NCBI RefSeq assembly: GCF_024721995.1
Contig: NZ_JANQBC010000009.1
Coordinates: forward strand, 186,001-250,000
Origin: Paenibacillus radicibacter
Lineage (GTDB): Bacteria > Bacillota > Bacilli > Paenibacillales > NBRC-103111
Length of the DNA: 64,000 nt
Direction: 5' to 3'
The position numbers and the translations under genes are program-made. Below, piece after piece: positions 50,488 through 58,529 of the stretch. The first letter of the stretch is position 1. Each line of letters begins with the position of its first letter. The notes below the pieces were generated by a model. That model had not been told where the DNA came from and did not search any database. It was given only the letters and a program-made list of their open reading frames with translations.

Positions 50488-50687
50488 CCGGTGGACGTCT
50501 TTAAAGATAGATCAAGTGCAATTAATATCGCAAGTACCATAAAGAATAGGGCTAACAACCCAAAGAATACCACTAGAAAATAAAACTCTCTACTTGCTGT
50601 AACCACCGCCTGCAGAACGGAAATGACGAAAAATAAGCTCGTAGTTAACAAGATGGTAATTAGTGATCGTTCGTACCTTTTCTTCAC
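50484..50687 (-). CDS. Small membrane protein
   Basis: The GTG at 50687 follows GGGGGG by seven bases and gives 67 residues: KKRYERSLITILLTTSLFFVISV, then a second hydrophobic segment (FYFLVVFFGLLALFFMVLAILIALDL). It is a two-helix membrane protein without recognised family. Its stop overlaps the GTG of the Nudix gene by four bases, so it is coupled to it. The frame can be extended to 50723 but without a ribosome site. Confidence 0.65.
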   Translation of the reverse strand: MKKRYERSLITILLTTSLFFVISVLQAVVTASREFYFLVVFFGLLALFFMVLAILIALDLSLKTSTG

Positions 50688-50795
50688 AGCATATCCCCCC
50701 GAACAAACCATTTTGAACACCAAAAATTTGTCTATACTTTTCCGACAACTTCATATATAGTTCTCTTTACTTGATTTTGAGTAGAGGTGATTTAT

Positions 50796-52043
50796 ATGCA
50801 AATTCGTTTGTGGGACAATAATCTGAAAGTTCGACTGCTTGGTGATGGCTTATTCAATATGCTGTTCTGGATGTACTTCCCGTTTATCACCGTCTACTTC
50901 GGCCAGGCGCTCGGTAATCATATCGCAGGTGCACTGATGACAGTCCCGCCTATATTTAGTATGATCGGAGGTTTAATTGGAGGCGGCTTAGCAGATCGCT
51001 TAGGAAGAAGGCCCGTTATGCTTTTCGGAGCAATCCTACAGACCGTGATGTTCGCAGCGTTTGCGATGTCACCATCCCCTTGGCTGGATTATGTAGCTTT
51101 TATCGGAATTGGGATTGGGGGATCGATCTATCGCCCTGCAAGTGCCGCAATGGTGGCAGATCTCGTACCTTCTGAGCATCGTCGGCAAGTATTCGCCACG
51201 TTTACGACGGCTAACAATATCGGAGCTGTGCTCGGGCCAGCGCTCGGAGCCATATTCTTTTTCAATTATAGACAAGAATTGTTGTGGACTTGTTCCTTGG
51301 TCTTACTTCTGTACTTCATCGCTATCTATTTTATGATAAAAGAAACCCTTCCAGACGCTGCCAAGCAAAATGCGAAGCCGACAACGATACCACAGTTATT
51401 CACAGAGCAGTTGAAGAGCTATAGGACTATTTTTCAAGATAAAATATTCCTCGTCTACATCTTGGCAGGGATCTTCGCGTTAGTTGCGATTATGCAATTA
51501 GACCTGTACTTGCCAGTGTACATAATTAACCACGTTCCTGCACAATCCTTATTCACATGGAATGGAGAGGCATTCATACTGTCCAGTACAGAAATTTTCG
51601 GTTGGCTAATCGGGCTTAACGGCTTATTGTTCGTCTTGTTCGTGCTCCCAGTCACCAAATGGTTCGGGAAATGGAAAGAGCGTAATGTGTTCGTACTATC
51701 CTCGCTGCTTGCAGGAGTTGGGACATTCATGGTCGGACTATATACGAACTTCTGGTATTTAGTCTTCGTGACGATTATATTCACTTTCGGTGAGTTGGTA
51801 CGCTCTCCAGTTATGCAAAGTTTTATCAGTAACTACGCACCAGAGGATGCAAGAGGGCAGTATATGGGTGCAGATAGTATGCAGTATACGATTGGAAAGT
51901 TCCTAGCCCCGATGACCGTATTCTTATCGAATTGGATACCTTCTATGGGAGTTTTCACGCTGATCTTGCTAAGTGCGCTGGTAAGTGCAGTGCTCTATAT
52001 TCAATTGTTTCGTATGTATAAGGATAAGCCTAGTGGTGGGTAA
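50796..52043 (+). CDS. MFS transporter
   Basis: A 415-residue major-facilitator protein with twelve hydrophobic segments. The loop 2-3 motif is GGGLADRLGRRPVMLFG (about 62-78), the typical GxxxDRxGRR. The first segment VRLLGDGLFNMLFWMYFPFITVYFG resembles YttB/YfkF-like multidrug efflux proteins of bacilli. The long middle loop (KETLPDAAKQNAKPTTIP, about 185-205) is followed by six further segments. The ATG at 50796 follows GAGGTG. The gene stands alone, divergent from the small membrane protein; a strong promoter is not obvious. Confidence 0.9.
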   Translation: MQIRLWDNNLKVRLLGDGLFNMLFWMYFPFITVYFGQALGNHIAGALMTVPPIFSMIGGLIGGGLADRLGRRPVMLFGAILQTVMFAAFAMSPSPWLDYVAFIGIGIGGSIYRPASAAMVADLVPSEHRRQVFATFTTANNIGAVLGPALGAIFFFNYRQELLWTCSLVLLLYFIAIYFMIKETLPDAAKQNAKPTTIPQLFTEQLKSYRTIFQDKIFLVYILAGIFALVAIMQLDLYLPVYIINHVPAQSLFTWNGEAFILSSTEIFGWLIGLNGLLFVLFVLPVTKWFGKWKERNVFVLSSLLAGVGTFMVGLYTNFWYLVFVTIIFTFGELVRSPVMQSFISNYAPEDARGQYMGADSMQYTIGKFLAPMTVFLSNWIPSMGVFTLILLSALVSAVLYIQLFRMYKDKPSGG

Positions 52044-52048
52044 CTAAT

Positions 52049-52468
52049 TTACTCACCGCTTTGCCATTCCCAAATGTTATTAATCTTCTTCGTTTCTTTG
52101 AGTCTCCAGCCACTTTTCTCATAATAATTATTCAATGTAGAAGATATTGGGCACAGAACCTCAATTGGATAATCACCTAATATCCGAAGCATTTTCCCCA
52201 GTAAACCTTGCCCTTGGTGACTCGAAACGATGGCGAATTGATACAGTGAAATCGTCTGAGTAGACTTCTTCGGATAAAATCGTAATGCTCCGACGATCTG
52301 ATTATTGTCTATCGCTACAACAACTTGCCTTCTTAAAGCAGCCGCAAATGCTCCATCTGGGCATAAGAATTCTCTGTTAGGTATACCATCGTTATATACG
52401 AAGACATTCTTTTGAAAAAATGATGTAATCTCATATCCCAACGATGAGTCAGCAATTGATATTTTCAT
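52049..52468 (-). CDS. GNAT family N-acetyltransferase
   Basis: A 139-residue GNAT. Motif A is SSHQGQGLLGKMLRILGD near residues 93-110, after TISLYQFAIV, and the end is LCPISSTLNNYYEKSGWRLKE. The middle CPDGAFAAALRRQVVVAIDNNQIVGALRFYPKK is unusual for the family but consistent with a strand pair. It resembles small acetyltransferases of Bacillales. GAGGTTT precedes the ATG. It converges on the MFS gene with a 5-bp gap. Confidence 0.82.
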   Translation of the reverse strand: MKISIADSSLGYEITSFFQKNVFVYNDGIPNREFLCPDGAFAAALRRQVVVAIDNNQIVGALRFYPKKSTQTISLYQFAIVSSHQGQGLLGKMLRILGDYPIEVLCPISSTLNNYYEKSGWRLKETKKINNIWEWQSGE

Positions 52469-52471
52469 AAT

Positions 52472-52993
52472 TTAAACCTCGCTTACTTCCTTTTTGCAAT
52501 ACAGGATGGTTAGGATACACATGATTGCTGCCATAAATGAAATCGAAGCTCCTAAAAAATATCCGAATGCAACCATAAATGTATCATCTCCTGGAAATTG
52601 CGGCTTAAGTGTAAAGAGTGAATACAGAAGAATCCCACAAAGCAGCCAATAAAACAAAGCCCCGATGTTAGCAACCCATATTCTAGAGCGATAAGCTCCA
52701 CTCCATGTTTTTCCAATCTGAATCCAGAACCAGAAGCTAATAACAATCCCAAGGATAGCTAATAACCAGTGCAAGAACGGTATGTTCAACATAATATTCA
52801 ACATAAACAATCCACTAATACCAAATAGTAAAATTAAATTCCCAGCAAAAACAAGTAACCCTGTCTTCCAGTAGCTCTGAAACCATAATTGCTGAGATAA
52901 GTATTTAAAAGCACTAGAAGGTTTAACGAACTTGACCATCCCGAACATAATCGGAACCATTACCATTACGATGACGAAGAAAAAGATCATCAA
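52472..52993 (-). CDS. Hypothetical membrane protein
   Basis: The 173-residue protein has five hydrophobic segments (about 1-19, 45-65, 75-95, 105-128 and 140-168). No motifs are recognised. It starts from TTG, eight bases after GGAGGT, or the next ATG. It is three bases before the GNAT start and probably forms a unit with it. AGNLILLFGISGLFMLNIMLN and the like show plain lipid-embedded helices only. Confidence 0.65.
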   Translation of the reverse strand: MMIFFFVIVMVMVPIMFGMVKFVKPSSAFKYLSQQLWFQSYWKTGLLVFAGNLILLFGISGLFMLNIMLNIPFLHWLLAILGIVISFWFWIQIGKTWSGAYRSRIWVANIGALFYWLLCGILLYSLFTLKPQFPGDDTFMVAFGYFLGASISFMAAIMCILTILYCKKEVSEV

Positions 52994-53007
52994 AGCAATT
53001 GCACCTC

Positions 53008-53505
53008 CTAAGTTTTAACACATTCACTCGCTTTCTCTAAGATAAGCAATGCTAACGCATGATCTTCGATCACATAAGGAACTTCACTTGGTTCAACCCA
53101 AATTCGCGCAGTTGTTTCATGTTCTCTTCTAAAAGGATGACACTTCGTAATATCCATTCGATAGAACAATTGGTAACCAATTAACGGATACTTACCCTTC
53201 GGGTCATACAGTGGATTTTCCTCCGAACTAACCTCAATCATACCTAAGTAATGTATGTCACCTTCCACTGATCCCTCTTCCATTGCTTCACGATGAAAAG
53301 CTTGTTCAGGTGTCTCGCCCTGCTCTACATGCCCGCCTGGCATATTAAAGCTCCTACCTGCTACATGAACCAACATTACTTTGTCATCATGGAAGCAATA
53401 TCCGTGTACGCTTGTTACTTTACATGCTTCTGGCTGCTGATCAGTTGGGATCCAAGTTAACTTCATATTATGTCCGTTCCAGTCCGCATAGATGGTTTTG
53501 TTCAT
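53008..53505 (-). CDS. Nudix hydrolase
   Basis: A 165-residue Nudix protein. The box is GGHVEQGETPEQAFHREAMEEGS (about 57-79), with catalytic REAMEE. The opening IYADWNGHNMKLTWIPTDQQPEACKVTSVHGYCF is typical of a group of bacillary Nudix proteins. Behind the box DPKGKYPLIGYQLFYRMDITKCHPF is also characteristic. Substrate unknown. AAGGATGA precedes the ATG. Confidence 0.9.
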   Translation of the reverse strand: MNKTIYADWNGHNMKLTWIPTDQQPEACKVTSVHGYCFHDDKVMLVHVAGRSFNMPGGHVEQGETPEQAFHREAMEEGSVEGDIHYLGMIEVSSEENPLYDPKGKYPLIGYQLFYRMDITKCHPFRREHETTARIWVEPSEVPYVIEDHALALLILEKASECVKT

Positions 53506-53528
53506 TGATATATCATCCTTTCAAGCAA

Positions 53529-53933
53529 TTACAGCTTCTTCGTTAGTATCACTTCAAGAGGTTCATTTTCAAGCAATAAGCAACCAGCGTCACGATAACC
53601 CATTTTCCGATAAAAATGCTGTGCATCTTCATTAGATAACGTTGAAGTCATGACCAACTTAAACCCTCTATCACGCATGATCTTCTCCCACTCTAGTACC
53701 ACTTGCTTGCCTATGCCTTTCCCCCGATGGCTCTCATTGATCCACAGCATATTCATAAACGGTGTGTTATCCCAAAAGTATCCGAAACGCATCCAGCCGA
53801 TATTAGTATCAAAATCTCTTATAATCAGAATCTCTTGATTGTCGATCTTCCGCTTAATTAGCTCCTCCACAATATGCTTGTCCCGCTCCAAAATGTAGGT
53901 ATAGTCGTTATCAGTTGCATATTTGATAATCAT
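53529..53933 (-). CDS. GNAT family N-acetyltransferase
   Basis: A 134-residue GNAT: ATDNDYTYILERDKHIVEELIKRKIDNQEILIIRDFDTNIGWMRFGYFWDNTPFMNMLWI, motif A NESHRGKGIGKQVVLEWEKIM at about 79-99, and VMTSTLSNEDAQHFYRKMGYRDAG. The N-terminus is characteristic of a widespread bacillary group. GAGGTGAC precedes the ATG. It lies 23 bp before the Nudix gene and is probably cotranscribed with it. Confidence 0.9.
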   Translation of the reverse strand: MIIKYATDNDYTYILERDKHIVEELIKRKIDNQEILIIRDFDTNIGWMRFGYFWDNTPFMNMLWINESHRGKGIGKQVVLEWEKIMRDRGFKLVMTSTLSNEDAQHFYRKMGYRDAGCLLLENEPLEVILTKKL

Positions 53934-54056
53934 AGTGCTTAGTCACCTCACTTTTATAAAAAAATGACTCCAACAATCAATCCTATCAAGATAACGCTCA
54001 AACTAAATATCAATTAACCATTTCCAATACCCAGTTTGATGTTATATATTTTCCTA

Positions 54057-54605
54057 TTACTCATTGAATCTCTTCGAAATTTCTTCGAGTATCCGAGCAA
54101 CAATTGTGTCTACACTAAGAGTCCCATCTATGATCAAGTCCGAATCTGGTTTAATCGTTCGTAACATACTTTCATAACCGCGTCTTCCACCAGATAGATA
54201 GTTACGCATCTCATCCATAATAACTTGAGTGTCAGAATGGCTATGATCTCTTAATATCCTTCTTGCCATCGCGATATCCAGAGGTGTATCAATAAAAATC
54301 GATAGATCAATTAATGGTAATTGGTTATGTAATCTTGAGAATGGGTAATCCAGCAATAGGAACTCAGCATGCTCCGAACATGTTATTTTTCCCATATCCT
54401 CAAGTAAAGGGGTGATGTTCCATTCGTTACGATCAGCCCCTCGATCTATCCAATCCCGAAAGTCTTTAGGACCTTCAAATTCATAATCGTCAAAGTATAG
54501 TGCTTTGGAATTGGCAAGTACTTTATTCAAATGCGTAACGACAGTTGTTTTCCCTCCGCCTGAAACACCTGAGATTGAAATGATTATGAGATTATTATTA
54601 TTCAT
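54057..54605 (-). CDS. Uridine-kinase-like P-loop NTPase
   Basis: The product (182 residues from the ATG at 54605) has Walker A ISGVSGGGKTTVVTHL (about 10-25), an acidic strand ALYFDDYEF (about 35-43) and the LID-like region ARRILRDHSHSD. LLDYPFSRLHNQLPLIDLSIFIDTPLDIAMARR resembles uridine and panthothenate kinase-like proteins. It probably phosphorylates a nucleoside or small metabolite. The start at 54605 is chosen over the TTG at 54623, which has no ribosome site. It diverges from the toxin-antitoxin pair. Confidence 0.85.
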   Translation of the reverse strand: MNNNNLIIISISGVSGGGKTTVVTHLNKVLANSKALYFDDYEFEGPKDFRDWIDRGADRNEWNITPLLEDMGKITCSEHAEFLLLDYPFSRLHNQLPLIDLSIFIDTPLDIAMARRILRDHSHSDTQVIMDEMRNYLSGGRRGYESMLRTIKPDSDLIIDGTLSVDTIVARILEEISKRFNE

Positions 54606-54653
54606 TTTTATAACACTCCGCAACTTATATCATGTAATTATCCATTTCAATAG

Positions 54654-54662
54654 TGGTATAAT
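54654..54662 (+). promoter_or_regulatory. Extended -10 promoter of the toxin-antitoxin pair
   Basis: TGGTATAAT is a perfect extended -10 element (TGnTATAAT) 35 bp before the antitoxin start; the -35 region is poor, as is usual for this type. Confidence 0.6.
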
Positions 54663-54696
54663 GTTTGTATAGATCTTTAACAAATGGGGTGAAGTT

Positions 54697-54933
54697 GTGG
54701 CTATAACCAAAGAAGATTTAAACAAACTCATTCAAAAATTATCTGATGATGTCCTCCCAGAAGCTGCAAAATACTTGGAAAATCTAGTATCCAAATCTGC
54801 ACAGCGAGAAATACCATGGGATGATGAACCAACTACACAGGATGATCTTGATGTTATCAAAAAGGCTAAGGAAGCATTTACACGAGGTGATACAATAAAA
54901 TTAAAGGATGTAGTAAATGACCTACTCAATTGA
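54697..54933 (+). CDS. Putative antitoxin of a RelE-type toxin-antitoxin system
   Basis: The 78-residue protein starts from GTG (GGGGTG upstream) with AITKEDLNKLIQKLSDDVLPEAAKYLENLVSKS, a helix-rich N-terminal part as in antitoxins of this type. The C-terminal half is acidic (IPWDDEPTTQDDLDVIKKAKEAFTRGD), which could wrap around the toxin. Its last 17 bases overlap the toxin gene, so translation is coupled. I see no clear DNA-binding motif, so autoregulation is uncertain. Confidence 0.75.
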   Translation: MAITKEDLNKLIQKLSDDVLPEAAKYLENLVSKSAQREIPWDDEPTTQDDLDVIKKAKEAFTRGDTIKLKDVVNDLLN

Positions 54934-55183
54934 GTTTGATAAAGAAGCATTTAAGTACCTCCAGAAATTAGACAAAACAACAAGACTACGAATAGTTCAC
55001 AGCTTGCAAATACTCAGCGAAGATCCATATCATCCCGAGCTTGATATTAAAAGGATGAAAGGAACTTCTGATGAATATCGCTTAAGGGTCGGTAGCTATA
55101 GAGTTATTTATACAGTTTTTAAGCAAGAAATATTAATATATGTAATCAGAATCGGTTCTCGCGGAGATGTTTATAAAATTTGA
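54917..55183 (+). CDS. RelE/ParE-type toxin
   Basis: The 88-residue protein has the RelE fold signature: YSIEFDKEAFKYLQKLDKTTRLRIVHSLQILSEDPYHPELDIKRMKGTSDEYRLRVGSYRVIYTVFKQEILIYVIRIGSRGDVYK. The key basic residues (KRMKG, YRLRVGSYRVIY and the terminal RGDVYK) are those of ribosome-dependent mRNA interferases. It overlaps the antitoxin gene in the typical order antitoxin-toxin. ParE-type gyrase inhibition cannot be excluded by sequence. Confidence 0.88.
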   Translation: MTYSIEFDKEAFKYLQKLDKTTRLRIVHSLQILSEDPYHPELDIKRMKGTSDEYRLRVGSYRVIYTVFKQEILIYVIRIGSRGDVYKI

Positions 55184-55209
55184 TTTTGTCTACTACTTTT
55201 CAATTCAAG

Positions 55210-56118
55210 TTAGGAATTCAGACAATCAAATAACATCTCATTAAAAATAACCTGATCCTCCGCATACTTATCCGTGTATCGATTTAGCATCCTTACAGCA
55301 ACCGCATTTCGTTCAGGTACAACTACACAATGACAACCAGCTGCTCCTGTTGCGTAGTACCAATGCTTTTTATGATACCAACCTAAGATACGACTTTTAT
55401 CCTCTGTGTCCTGTCTTAATTGATCTATCACATCAAAAACCTGACTTGGAATCAACTCCACACCATTTAACATTCCTTTGTTTAGGAACAAATTGCCCCA
55501 CATTGCCAAGTCACGCGCACTGGTGTATAAGTTTCTCTCATGACCCTCATCCGATTCTATCCGAACGGAAGCATAACCATTACCTGCTTGAAAATCGCAT
55601 ACCAAGTTAGCAGAAGGAACTGTTGCCCACTGCGAATGTGTTAAATTTAATGGTGTGAGAATACGCCTATGAATAAGCTCAGCAATCGTATGTCCAGTAA
55701 GCCGTTTAATTACTTTACAAGCTACTTCTTCCCTTTCGATACGACTCTCCCCATAATACTTAAGATTGGATTTAGTAGCCAAATCTCGAAGGGTCAAACC
55801 TACGAAATCCTGTTCACTTAACTCCGATTCAATGTCAGTTACTTTCGTATCTATCGATATTCTTGCCTCAACCGCTGCAATAGCTGTCGCTAAGCCTACA
55901 TACGTCTTTCTTGTTGAATACAGATTGAACATGGAATCCGATGTCACTTGAACAGCACCATTTTTAAAATGATGATGTCCTGCATACCACTCCGTTACGA
56001 TTTTATTATCTTGAATCACCAATACGGATGCTGCTGAAGCACCAAAATTGTCTTGTGCTTGCTTCGTATAAGTAACTAAAGATTCAAACTTCTGATTATG
56101 TACGACAGGTAATTTCAT
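55210..56118 (-). CDS. Serine hydrolase of the beta-lactamase/penicillin-binding family
   Basis: The 302-residue protein has the SxxK motif STRKTYVG (about 67-74), and the second motif is around KYYGES, where YxN would be expected (Y-G-E/S instead). LTPLNLTHSQW and ATGAAGCHCVVVP (with a position for the KTG-like HTG) complete a class C-like pattern. It has no signal peptide and probably acts in the cytoplasm as an esterase or peptidase, not as a beta-lactamase. The ATG at 56118 follows GGAGG and overlaps the upstream stop by four bases. Confidence 0.82.
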   Translation of the reverse strand: MKLPVVHNQKFESLVTYTKQAQDNFGASAASVLVIQDNKIVTEWYAGHHHFKNGAVQVTSDSMFNLYSTRKTYVGLATAIAAVEARISIDTKVTDIESELSEQDFVGLTLRDLATKSNLKYYGESRIEREEVACKVIKRLTGHTIAELIHRRILTPLNLTHSQWATVPSANLVCDFQAGNGYASVRIESDEGHERNLYTSARDLAMWGNLFLNKGMLNGVELIPSQVFDVIDQLRQDTEDKSRILGWYHKKHWYYATGAAGCHCVVVPERNAVAVRMLNRYTDKYAEDQVIFNEMLFDCLNS

Positions 56119-56645
56119 GATTGTATCCTCCAATTATTACGATTTAAATCCACATGAAGATACTTATAAATCTTCGCATTATCATCAAGTGTAACGATCT
56201 TATTTTGATAAATACTGTGATTAAGAAAATGTTGCAACGACACTTGATTATAATTCCTGTTCCATTCAATCAGTTCTTGAACGCTTTCAATTGTTTCTTT
56301 CTTTTTCGAAGGAAGCAGTCCGGATTTTCTCTGCTCATAACGAGTCCAAATCCGCTCTTCTTGCATTTCTAATGGTACAGTTAACACAAATATGTAATCT
56401 GCCGAAGCAAAACTTGGGTCCATCCACGAAATATAGACCCCTTCATTAATCCATGCGAACTGATCTACAATACTACTAAGCTTCTGATCTCTTATATCTT
56501 CAGGATTTTTCACCCCAAACATCTCAACCGAGTTATCCCAGTAAATATCGTCCATATCGAAGTGAGGAATACTCCATCTGATACTCAGTTCATTCGCGAT
56601 GTAAGACTTACCACTGCCTGCTCCACCTAGAATATGAATTTGCAT
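56115..56645 (-). CDS. P-loop kinase-like protein (FlaR/adenylate-kinase type)
   Basis: A 176-residue protein with Walker A ILGGAGSGKSYIANELS (about 4-20) and HFDMDDIYWDNS, then INEGVYISWMDPSFASADYIFVLTVPLEMQEERIWTRYEQR. This is the pattern of the small DNA-topology-modulation (FlaR)-like kinase group, of unknown substrate. GAGGG precedes the ATG. It is coupled by ATGA to the serine hydrolase gene, which suggests a joint function on one metabolite. Confidence 0.85.
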   Translation of the reverse strand: MQIHILGGAGSGKSYIANELSIRWSIPHFDMDDIYWDNSVEMFGVKNPEDIRDQKLSSIVDQFAWINEGVYISWMDPSFASADYIFVLTVPLEMQEERIWTRYEQRKSGLLPSKKKETIESVQELIEWNRNYNQVSLQHFLNHSIYQNKIVTLDDNAKIYKYLHVDLNRNNWRIQS

Positions 56646-56661
56646 AAGAGCTCCCTCGTCT

Positions 56662-57147
56662 TCAAGTTATTTTCCTGCTTCCTTCCTTTTGATAAAATAC
56701 CATCGTCATACGATCATTAATTTCTTTCATCTCTCCAACTTGTTTATAGCCTAACTTTTCATACAAGTAGCAATTTCTTTTTTCTTGTAAAATAGTACCT
56801 AGTCCCCACATTTTCGCATCATAATAAATCTCTTCGATCTGATTAAATACCTGTTGTGCGATGCCTTTTCCTTGATACTCTGCCAAAATAAATATCGGAC
56901 TGACGCGATACGACTGACTCGCCCTCTTTACGATCCTAACAGCACCAATAGGTACTTCATCACATTTGATCATGTAGTAATCAGTAAAGTCTTGATTCAT
57001 ACGATGGATCACATGTTCAATTGTCTCATTAGCTGGACTTGTTTCATAGTCTTGATATTTTTCGAGTAGCGGCATAAACGCCTTAATCTGCATCTCGTGA
57101 ATAAGTGTAGCATCTTCTAACCCTGATTTCTGTAAAATAATTTCCAT
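56662..57147 (-). CDS. GNAT family N-acetyltransferase
   Basis: A 161-residue GNAT with the start IILQKSGLEDATLIHEMQIKAFMPLLEKYQDYETSPANETIEHVIHRM and motif A AEYQGKGIAQQVFNQIEEI near 90-108. LQEKRNCYLYEKLGYKQVGEMKEINDRMTMVFY ends the chain. This is a large bacillary group (formerly YdgE-like) of unknown substrate. AAGGGG precedes the ATG. The kinase-like gene follows 16 bp downstream. Confidence 0.9.
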   Translation of the reverse strand: MEIILQKSGLEDATLIHEMQIKAFMPLLEKYQDYETSPANETIEHVIHRMNQDFTDYYMIKCDEVPIGAVRIVKRASQSYRVSPIFILAEYQGKGIAQQVFNQIEEIYYDAKMWGLGTILQEKRNCYLYEKLGYKQVGEMKEINDRMTMVFYQKEGSRKIT

Positions 57148-57341
57148 TCAGCATTTGCCCCTTCCTATGAATTAGACGATTGGTTATAACCATGATTCAG
57201 CTTGAATCATAGATTGCTCCATCTAACATAAAGCACCCCCTTATTCCGACGTTTTGCTTAATTTATACTCTGAGGTCGTGACTCCGAATTTCGATTTGAA
57301 CAGAAGTAAGGTATGGGAAGATCATTATCGGGGTTAGATGT
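57148..57341. other. Intergenic region without recognised gene
   Basis: The 194 bp between two minus-strand genes hold no frame with a ribosome site. I see a GGTTATAACC palindrome near 57180-57189 and an inverted repeat ATGATTCA / TGAATCAT near 57201-57218, which could be an operator or a weak hairpin. Confidence 0.5.
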
Positions 57342-57932
57342 TCAGTTCAGCTTCATTATCTTTTCAAATTCCTCATAACTCGCTAAATAATAATCCGCTC
57401 CTGGCGTATTATTCTGGAACAAACATGTTTGGATACCAATCGCTTTCGCAGGTAGAATATCAAGCTCTCTATCGCCTATTGCTAGATCTAACTTGTATTT
57501 GTCATGTAAATAGATATATGAGGCCGGATCTGGCTTTCTAGGGAAACCGTCTTCTTTAGTAACCATCTCTTGAAAATAATCCAACCAACCATAATACGAT
57601 AAAATTTCCGTTACCCCTTTGCGAGATTTATGCGTCATAATCACATTGTTATCCGCAGATTGCAGCACTTTTTCAAGAAAAGGGAACGGTGGTGTCTGCG
57701 AAGGATGGAAATTTTTCTTCAGTTCCAAGATCTTGGTCTTATGAACTTCAGTTAAATGATAGTGCTTCTCCATGTGTGAAAAAGATATTTTTAAATGAGA
57801 CATAATCTCTTGCTTAGAAGCTTGCCCTTCTAATACTTCATAAATCGTGTCTGTATATGCAGGGTACGTATTAAACAATGTACCGTCGAAATCCCATAGT
57901 ATGTTCATCATTCTCACTCTCTCTTTCTCCAC
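57342..57932 (-). CDS. HAD subclass IA phosphatase (phosphoglycolate-phosphatase-like)
   Basis: The 196-residue chain (or 189 from the ATG at 57911) has motif I ILWDFDGTLFNTYPAYTD (about 11-28), motif II in VIMTHKSRKGV, the lysine in GFPRKPDPASYIYL and motif IV AIGDRELDIL. This is the phosphoglycolate-phosphatase-like type; the likely substrate is a small phosphorylated metabolite. The frame opens with a GTG that overlaps the preceding TAG by one base; a start at the later ATG pair is equally plausible because neither has a strong ribosome site. Confidence 0.87.
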   Translation of the reverse strand: MEKERVRMMNILWDFDGTLFNTYPAYTDTIYEVLEGQASKQEIMSHLKISFSHMEKHYHLTEVHKTKILELKKNFHPSQTPPFPFLEKVLQSADNNVIMTHKSRKGVTEILSYYGWLDYFQEMVTKEDGFPRKPDPASYIYLHDKYKLDLAIGDRELDILPAKAIGIQTCLFQNNTPGADYYLASYEEFEKIMKLN

Positions 57933-58462
57933 TACTCTCTCACATATTTCATGACTTTCTCTAGGTAAGTATCTAAGGGATTTGAAGAATCCACAACGAT
58001 GTACGTATGTTCTTTCGGCTTAGCGCTGCCATTCACCGCTCGATTAAAGCCCTCAATAGACCTTACCTCTTCAATCTGGCTTCTCATCCGAATACGGCTT
58101 TTCAGTCGGGCACTAATGATATCTACATCATTTAGGTAGCACTCCACATATTTATATTTCACATTGTTCTTAGTTGCAAGATACTCCCCCTTCTCAACCA
58201 TTTCTGGATAAAGGCATGGACTATCTAGTATCACACTAAACCCTGATGAGAGATAATAATCAATCAGCGACCACTCGATATCGTACGAAATACGACCTGC
58301 CTGACCTGCATCAATCTCAGCACTAACGGAATCAAGTGAATTCATCAATGCTGTCTTCATAATATCATGATCGACTACAATTGCTCCGGTTGCTTGACTA
58401 ATCCGCTTCGAGAGCGTTGACTTCCCTGAACCCGGGAATCCTGACATCTGAACGAAGAACAT
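57932..58462 (-). CDS. P-loop kinase-like protein
   Basis: The protein (176 residues) has Walker A MSGFPGSGKSTLSKRIS (about 6-22) and VVDHDIMKTALM, then GFSVILDSPCLYPEM and RLKSRIRMRSQIEEV. This is the AAA_33-like group of small ATP-dependent kinases, as in chloramphenicol- or gluconate-kinase-like proteins, with unknown acceptor. The ATG at 58462 follows GGAGGG. The HAD phosphatase gene follows directly, so a kinase and a phosphatase are in one unit. Confidence 0.85.
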   Translation of the reverse strand: MFFVQMSGFPGSGKSTLSKRISQATGAIVVDHDIMKTALMNSLDSVSAEIDAGQAGRISYDIEWSLIDYYLSSGFSVILDSPCLYPEMVEKGEYLATKNNVKYKYVECYLNDVDIISARLKSRIRMRSQIEEVRSIEGFNRAVNGSAKPKEHTYIVVDSSNPLDTYLEKVMKYVRE

Positions 58463-58529
58463 ACACACCCTCCAAATCAAGATAATAACTTCTACTCTTC
58501 AATTTTTGACTTCATATACGCTAGTCCTT

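Noticed and set aside
53954-54013. TTG-started hydrophobic mini-ORF of about 19 residues
   Set aside because: The ribosome site is weak, the frame is short and A/T-rich, and nothing supports translation.
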